This document shows positions 59,387 through 64,000 of a DNA stretch of 64,000 nucleotides, one piece after another. Position 1 is the first letter of the stretch, and each line of letters begins with the position of its first letter. The position numbers and the translations under genes were made by a program. The notes beneath the pieces were generated by a model that was not told the origin of the DNA, ran no database searches, and worked only from the letters and a program-made list of their open reading frames with translations. Source of the stretch: Pedobacter aquatilis (GTDB lineage: Bacteria; Bacteroidota; Bacteroidia; Sphingobacteriales; Sphingobacteriaceae); contig NZ_JAUFPW010000008.1 of NCBI RefSeq assembly GCF_030409415.1, positions 62,001 through 126,000 of the forward strand. Direction: 5' to 3'.

Positions 59387-60658
59387 ATGGCATTAAGTAG
59401 AATTTGGTCGGCATTTATAATTGTTGCAATTGTTGTAGCAGCCGTTAAATGTTTTTTTTTCGGGCAAAGTGAAATTTTCAATTGGATGGTGGTTGGAAAA
59501 GCCAGTGATGCTTCAAATCCACTTAAATTAGATGGAATTATTGAAACCTGCTGGGTGTCGGTAGAACTTTGCTTCAAGCTTATCGGAATCTTGGCCTTAT
59601 TTATGGGCTTTATGAGTATTGCCGAAAGAGCTGGTGGTATTCGTTTACTTTCGAGAATTGTTGGCCCATTCTTCTCCAAATTATTTCCCGAAATTCCCAA
59701 AGGGCATCCATCAATGGGGCACATGATAATGAACTTTTCTGCCAACTTATTAGGACTGGATAATGCTGCTACACCATTTGGCTTAAAGGCGATGGAGAGT
59801 TTGCAGGAACTAAATCCAAGTAAGGATACGGCATCAAACTCGCAAATTATGTTTTTGTGTTTACATGCTGCAGGTTTGAGTTTAATTCCGGTAAGCGTTA
59901 TTGCTATTCGTGCTTCTCAAAATGCTTCGAATCCGACAGATATTTTTATCCCTTGCTTAATTGTAACATTTGTTGGTACTATCGCAGCAATGCTAATTGT
60001 TTCATTTAAACAAAAAATTAACTTACTGCAACCAGTAGTCATCGCCTGGATTTTGGGCTTATCAACCATAATTGCAGCTTTAGTGGTTTACATCACTTCG
60101 TTGGATGCGAACGGTATAAAGTCATTTTCTGGTATATTGAGTAATGGGTTAATTTTGTTAGTTTTTCTATTAATTATTTTAGGCGCCATTTATAAAAAAA
60201 TTGATGTTTTTGATGCTTTCATAGATGGGGCAAAAAATGGTTTTGAAACGGCTATCAAAATTATTCCATATTTAGTTGGGATGCTGGTTGCGATTAGCAT
60301 GTTACGTACAAGTGGCACATTTGATGTAGTAATTAGCGGTATAAAAACATTTTTCGCCTTTTTAGGTGCTGACACAAGATTTGTAGAAGGATTGCCAACT
60401 GCATTAATCAGACCATTAAGTGGTGGTGCGGCAAGAGGAATGATGGTGAGTACAATGGAAACCTATGGCGCAGATTCTTTTGCAAGCCGCTTATCAGGTA
60501 TATTTCAAGGCGCATCTGATACAACGTTTTATGTAATCGCGGTCTATTTTGGCTCTATAAGTATTAAAAATACAAGATATGCAATTGGTGCAATGCTGCT
60601 GGCCGATTTAGTTGGGGTTTGTACAGCCATTTGTTTAGCTTATTTATTCTTCGGATAG
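59387..60658 (+). CDS. SpmA-SpmB fusion (nucleoside-recognition domain) membrane protein
   Basis: The 423 residues contain two nucleoside-recognition (Gate-like) domains with about ten membrane helices. The first half matches SpmA (AERAGGIRLLSRIVGPFFSK, FPEIPKGHPSMGHMIMNFSA, GLDNAATPFGLKAMESLQEL) and the second half SpmB (DAFIDGAKNGFETAIKIIPY, IRPLSGGAARGMMVSTMETY). In Bacillus the separate proteins affect spore core dehydration. Bacteroidota do not sporulate, so the role differs. It is monocistronic with a clean terminator (60676-60710). The fusion suggests the halves act as a unit, perhaps in transport. Confidence 0.9.
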   Translation: MALSRIWSAFIIVAIVVAAVKCFFFGQSEIFNWMVVGKASDASNPLKLDGIIETCWVSVELCFKLIGILALFMGFMSIAERAGGIRLLSRIVGPFFSKLFPEIPKGHPSMGHMIMNFSANLLGLDNAATPFGLKAMESLQELNPSKDTASNSQIMFLCLHAAGLSLIPVSVIAIRASQNASNPTDIFIPCLIVTFVGTIAAMLIVSFKQKINLLQPVVIAWILGLSTIIAALVVYITSLDANGIKSFSGILSNGLILLVFLLIILGAIYKKIDVFDAFIDGAKNGFETAIKIIPYLVGMLVAISMLRTSGTFDVVISGIKTFFAFLGADTRFVEGLPTALIRPLSGGAARGMMVSTMETYGADSFASRLSGIFQGASDTTFYVIAVYFGSISIKNTRYAIGAMLLADLVGVCTAICLAYLFFG

Positions 60659-60675
60659 AAAAATATTATTCATTA

Positions 60676-60710
60676 AAAAAGCTTGAATGATTGTCTCATT
60701 CAAGCTTTTT
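60676..60710. terminator. Bidirectional terminator after the SpmAB fusion gene
   Basis: AAAAAGCTTGAATGA and TCATTCAAGCTTTTT form a perfect 15-bp stem with a 5-base loop and T runs on both strands. Confidence 0.9.
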
Positions 60711-60725
60711 TAATTAGTTGAGTTA

Positions 60726-60968
60726 TTAAGAAACCTGTGGAGGTATAGAAATTCTACTTATAATTTCATCCAGCGCATCTGCTTCGATTACAACATTTTT
60801 AGATGCACACCACGTTTCGGTTTTATTATCTAACCAGATACAGAAAGAATGGTAGCCATCTAAAACAACAGCATAAGTTTCATGAAAGTCGTCTTGTATT
60901 CGCATGCAAAAACCTTTAAAAATTTTGCCTCGAACAATAAATTGCAGAGTTGAATAATTTTCTAACAT
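60726..60968 (-). CDS. Hypothetical protein, 80 residues
   Basis: I do not recognise this protein. It has beta-rich character (LQFIVRGKIFKGFCMRIQDD, YAVVLDGYHSFCIWLDNKTE) and a short C-terminal helix (VIEADALDEIISRISIP). No signal peptide or membrane helix is visible. It is convergent with the SpmAB gene and shares its terminator; upstream is the PaaI thioesterase gene on the same strand, 100 bases away. A typical ATG start (60968) and intact frame support it as a real small gene. Confidence 0.7.
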   Translation of the reverse strand: MLENYSTLQFIVRGKIFKGFCMRIQDDFHETYAVVLDGYHSFCIWLDNKTETWCASKNVVIEADALDEIISRISIPPQVS

Positions 60969-61068
60969 GGCTCATTATATTTTAGGTTAAGTTAAAACAT
61001 CCAGATAATGAGAATGTTTTGTTAATTTAAAGGAATTAACAATTTTTTCTAACCCTATGAAGAATAGC

Positions 61069-61509
61069 TTAACCTATATTTAACATATTAGAATAGCCTT
61101 TAGCTATTAAACGTTTTTTAGATGGTAAAAATATCTCACACTGAAGATTTAAAATTGTTCTTCCCTTTTTTACGATTGATGTTTCTGCTACAATTTCATT
61201 TCCCTCGCCTGCAGGTGCAAAATAATCTATATAATTATTTACAGTTGTATATTTTTCGTTTAAACCCATTGTAAACACCGTAGCGCCTATTAAATCATCT
61301 ATTATACCGGCAGTTACCCCACCATGCAAAATTTGATAAGGGTTCGTCATTTCGTTTCTAATCTTGTACTTACAAACTAAAATTCCATATTCAGCCTTTA
61401 TTAAAACAGGCGCAAGCCAGTTCATAAAATTTGAGGGCGAGTTTGAAATTACGTGTCCAATCGATTCTCTTAAAAAATTAAGTCTTTGTTCGCTTAATGA
61501 TGCTTCCAT
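61069..61509 (-). CDS. PaaI-family hotdog thioesterase
   Basis: The 146-residue protein is a single hotdog domain. PYQILHGGVTAGIIDDLIGA matches the PaaI-type active-site helix (H-G-G-x5-D). The later EGNEIVAETSIVKKGRTILN and LQCEIFLPSKKRLIAKGYS are also typical. These enzymes hydrolyse aromatic or fatty acyl-CoA thioesters. The substrate is unknown. It lies between the small hypothetical gene and repeat-rich spacer, and the TonB receptor gene lies upstream on the same strand. Confidence 0.88.
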   Translation of the reverse strand: MEASLSEQRLNFLRESIGHVISNSPSNFMNWLAPVLIKAEYGILVCKYKIRNEMTNPYQILHGGVTAGIIDDLIGATVFTMGLNEKYTTVNNYIDYFAPAGEGNEIVAETSIVKKGRTILNLQCEIFLPSKKRLIAKGYSNMLNIG

Positions 61510-61713
61510 AATTGTAAAGATAATGAAAATGGGTTAGGGAAGATGGATGATGGGAAATGGAAAATTGAAGATGGAGAAATTTTTGTAAGATGTATAATCT
61601 GCAGTTTAAACCTCAACACTCACAAATCAAATATCACACATCTGAACTCCACTATCCCTCATCCATTTCACATCTACAACCCTAAATCCATCCCAAATCA
61701 TCCATCTTAAATC
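61510..61713. other. Word-repeat spacer before the TonB receptor stop
   Basis: It is made of repeated words (GATGGATGATGGGAAATGGAAAA on one side; CATCCATTTCACATC and CATCCATCTTAAATC on the other) that pair loosely as inverse complements. The spacer between recQ and kdsA (15180-15290) has similar words. I see no gene or promoter in it. Confidence 0.5.
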
Positions 61714-64000
61714 TTAAAAAGGTATTATCGCTTTAAAACTGAAATTTCTACCCATATTATAAATCCCACTCCTCCCGTTGGGAGAATTATTGTAATATTC
61801 GAAATATTTTAACCTGTTTAAATGAGATTGATAGGTTACATTAAAAATATTATCACACTGTATAAAGATATCCAAGATGGTTTTATTCGATTTTGATTTT
61901 ATTCCAGAACCTATTCCAGCATTTATTAAGGTATAACCTCTGGTAAAACTTTCCGTATCATCTAATGCATAAAATTTGTTCTGATCAGCAAAAACCGCTG
62001 CATCAGCTTTAAAGTAAGGTTTGTTTAACCAACCTTGTTCGTTGGTTGCCGTTAATTTAATTTCAGATCTTACTTGTAATGGCGGAATAAATGGCAAATA
62101 CTTAGCCTCATTTCCGTATTTATTTAACAATTCTTTATTTTTATTCAAGCCAATTACATAGGCAAAGCTATTATTAAAACTTAACCATTTTAAGGATGAA
62201 GGATGGATATTCACACTAAATTCTGCTCCATAAAGTCTTGCGCTTGATTGCTGATATTGATAGGTTAAATTCCCCGGAACGATTACAACGGGATTTCCAT
62301 CTTCATCGGTTAATCTCGATTGATAGATATAATTTTGAATATTGTTGTTAAAAACTTCCAAACTCAAATCGAAATCATTCAAGTAAGCGCTAATGCCTAA
62401 ATCTTGTTGCAGGTTAAATTCCGGCTTAAAATTTCGATTACCTAAATAAACAATATGCGCACCTGGATCTAAACCATTCGAACCAATTTCTGTAATGTTC
62501 GGTGCCCGATAACCTCTTGCAATATTCGCTTTAACTAACAGTTTATCAGATAGATTGTAGGTCAAACCTAAACTTCCAGATAAGCCATAATAATTTCTTT
62601 TAAAAAATGGAAACTGAAGTTCAGCGCCATTATTATTAGCTTCAACTTTTTCGCCAAAGCCAGTTTGAGCATTTGTACCAACATAAAAATTATCCCAGCT
62701 TATGGTTCTTCTGTCTAGTCTTATTCCTCCAGATAAATCAACCTTTCCGAAACTTTTCTTGGCGAAATAAAAAGCACCAATATCAAATAAATCGTAATCT
62801 GGTATTGGAAAATCTGTCGCATCCTTACTTCTATTGCCCTGAAGCATTCCGTTAACACCAATTGTACTTTCTATATCTCCAAAGTTTGGCAGATTATATT
62901 TCACATCATAATTCAATGTATTTAAAACCACATTTAAACCTGCCTGATGTGGCACTGTTGGATGATTATATTCCCTGCGAACACTTTGCTGTCCGCCGAT
63001 TAAGAAATTTAAATCGCTGTTTGCAAATTTAATTTGACTTGAATTGTAAAACCTGAAATGCTGAATATGTTGATGCAGGGGATTTATAGTATAACTTTTC
63101 AATTGATTGGCAGGAACTATTGGTCGGTTTTTGATATCATCGCCATCATCCAATATTTGTCTGGTAAATTTCCTGGTCAAAGAATCACGACTACCATCAG
63201 GAATTTCCATTAAATTATCATAATAAGTAAAAGCGGTTTTTGAATAGCCCCATTTCTTATCAAGCCTTGCAGAAGCTGATAAATTGAATTCGCGAAAGGC
63301 GGTACCATAAACATATTTATCAACCTTATTGTAATAATTATGAGCTGCCTTTCCAGTAGCACGAAAATTATATTTCCAATCATTTTTAGCATAATTTAAA
63401 CCCAAAGATGAGCCAATCATACCATTATTGCTTTGATAATTTGTAGTTAAATCGCCACTTAAAATGTTATCTATCAGGTTGGCATTGGCAGGAATCATAT
63501 TTATAACACCTGCTAGAGCATCAGAACCATAGGTTAAACTTGCAGGCCCTTTTACAACTTCCGCTCTCGATATTCCATATTCATCGACCTCAATACCATG
63601 CTCATCCCCCCATTGTTGCCCTTCTTGCCTTAATCCATCATATAAAGTTAATACTCTGTTGTAGCCCAAACCTCTAATAAATGGTTTTGAAACATTTGGG
63701 CCGGTTGTTACAGCCGAAACCCCAGGAATGCCCTTAACAATTGCTTCAATAAGGTTTGTATTAACATTTTGATCCATGTTTCTTTTGGAAAGCACAGCGA
63801 TAGGCACCGGACTTTTTCTTAATTCAGTTGCTCTGTTTACACCAGTAATTACAACATCATTTAACATCGAAGCACTTTCTGTAAGTTCAATAATTATGCT
63901 TGAATCTGATTTCAAATCAATCTTATATCGTGATGGTTTATAACCTACACCAGAGGCTGTAATTTGAAATGAACCTGAATTAATCTCATCAAATTCAAAA
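61714..64000 (-). CDS. TonB-dependent receptor with CarboxypepD_reg-like N-terminus (5' end missing)
   Basis: The coding frame remains open to the right edge of the window, so the start lies beyond 64000. About 761 residues are visible. They begin inside a carboxypeptidase-regulatory-like domain (GSFQITASGVGYKPSRYKID), then a TonB-box-like segment (MLNDVVITGVN), a plug domain (KSPVPIAVLSKRNMDQNVNT, VSKPFIRGLGYNRVLTLYDG, QEGQQWGDEHGIEVDEYG and VVKGPASLTYGSDALAG) and a 22-strand barrel ending in YNMGRNFSFKAIIPF. The QWGDEHG loop occurs in several receptors; histidine and acidic residues there could bind metal, but the substrate is unknown. It has no SusD partner here. Confidence 0.88.
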   Translation of the reverse strand, partial: FEFDEINSGSFQITASGVGYKPSRYKIDLKSDSSIIIELTESASMLNDVVITGVNRATELRKSPVPIAVLSKRNMDQNVNTNLIEAIVKGIPGVSAVTTGPNVSKPFIRGLGYNRVLTLYDGLRQEGQQWGDEHGIEVDEYGISRAEVVKGPASLTYGSDALAGVINMIPANANLIDNILSGDLTTNYQSNNGMIGSSLGLNYAKNDWKYNFRATGKAAHNYYNKVDKYVYGTAFREFNLSASARLDKKWGYSKTAFTYYDNLMEIPDGSRDSLTRKFTRQILDDGDDIKNRPIVPANQLKSYTINPLHQHIQHFRFYNSSQIKFANSDLNFLIGGQQSVRREYNHPTVPHQAGLNVVLNTLNYDVKYNLPNFGDIESTIGVNGMLQGNRSKDATDFPIPDYDLFDIGAFYFAKKSFGKVDLSGGIRLDRRTISWDNFYVGTNAQTGFGEKVEANNNGAELQFPFFKRNYYGLSGSLGLTYNLSDKLLVKANIARGYRAPNITEIGSNGLDPGAHIVYLGNRNFKPEFNLQQDLGISAYLNDFDLSLEVFNNNIQNYIYQSRLTDEDGNPVVIVPGNLTYQYQQSSARLYGAEFSVNIHPSSLKWLSFNNSFAYVIGLNKNKELLNKYGNEAKYLPFIPPLQVRSEIKLTATNEQGWLNKPYFKADAAVFADQNKFYALDDTESFTRGYTLINAGIGSGIKSKSNKTILDIFIQCDNIFNVTYQSHLNRLKYFEYYNNSPNGRSGIYNMGRNFSFKAIIPF

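Noticed and set aside
1..64000. Prophage, insertion sequence, integron or CRISPR array
   Set aside because: I found no integrase, transposase, cas gene, or regular direct-repeat array. The phage-like features of the miaA partner are confined to one protein.
1..64000. tRNA or rRNA genes
   Set aside because: Scanning the spacers by eye gave no cloverleaf with a convincing TTCGA arm; a tRNAscan run would be decisive.

Overview
This 64 kb window is a chromosomal segment of a Bacteroidota bacterium, most likely a member of the Sphingobacteriaceae close to Pedobacter. Four things point there. DNA is AT-rich and genes lack Shine-Dalgarno sequences. Many starts are preceded by the Bacteroidota -7 box TAnnTTTG. 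Families typical of the phylum are present (HmuY, DUF3667, DUF2795, TPR-PD40-OmpA envelope protein, TonB receptors with a carboxypeptidase-like N-terminal domain, SpmA-SpmB fusion). Spacers carry families of short intergenic palindromes. The assignment is inference from gene content, not a database match. I see no tRNA, rRNA, prophage, insertion sequence or CRISPR array.

Layout. 1-5.4 kb: a truncated surface protein, a MORN-repeat protein, the rpsO-pnp pair (minus), a two-gene nucleotidyltransferase cassette and a thioesterase. 5.7-14.3 kb: a MATE pump, lepA, folD, a DUF6364/PIN toxin-antitoxin pair with a palindromic operator candidate, a Rieske protein, queE and a TPR-PD40-OmpA protein resembling PorE. 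14.3-22.3 kb: kdsA, recQ, a KpsF/KdsD isomerase with a mannose-1-phosphate guanylyltransferase, rlmB and dnaB. 22.6-30.8 kb: a chromate-family transporter with a TPR protein, etfBA, a DUF151 nuclease-like protein, a nucleoside transporter, a DUF3667 protein and citrate synthase.

30.9-41.8 kb is the most accessory part: a DUF3347 lipoprotein, two tandem outer-membrane barrel paralogues, miaA one base after an unusual Vsr-like/GNAT-like protein, an unrecognised gene, an NAPE-PLD-like hydrolase, a LacI regulator, and an AraC regulator divergent from a TonB receptor-HmuY haem-uptake unit. 41.9-48.3 kb: an FtsX-type permease, queA, ispD, two small proteins, a PduO-type cobalamin adenosyltransferase, a MacB-type ATPase, gatC and plsC. 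48.6-64 kb: trpS, a deoxynucleoside kinase, kdsB, two exported proteins (one with a possible C-terminal sorting signal), pyrG-yidC, an S9 peptidase, an SpmAB fusion, a hotdog thioesterase and a truncated TonB receptor.

Functionally this is mostly core chromosome: translation and RNA decay, queuosine (queE, queA) and isopentenyl-adenosine (miaA) tRNA modification, Kdo/LPS synthesis (kdsA, kdsD-like, kdsB), nucleotide metabolism and envelope assembly. Nothing clearly qualifies as a wholly new system. The best leads are the Vsr/GNAT-like partner of miaA, the nucleotidyltransferase cassette, the AraC-site direct repeats at the haem locus, the toxin-antitoxin operator, the putative sorting-signal protein, and a recurring promoter-to-start spacing that predicts leaderless mRNAs.
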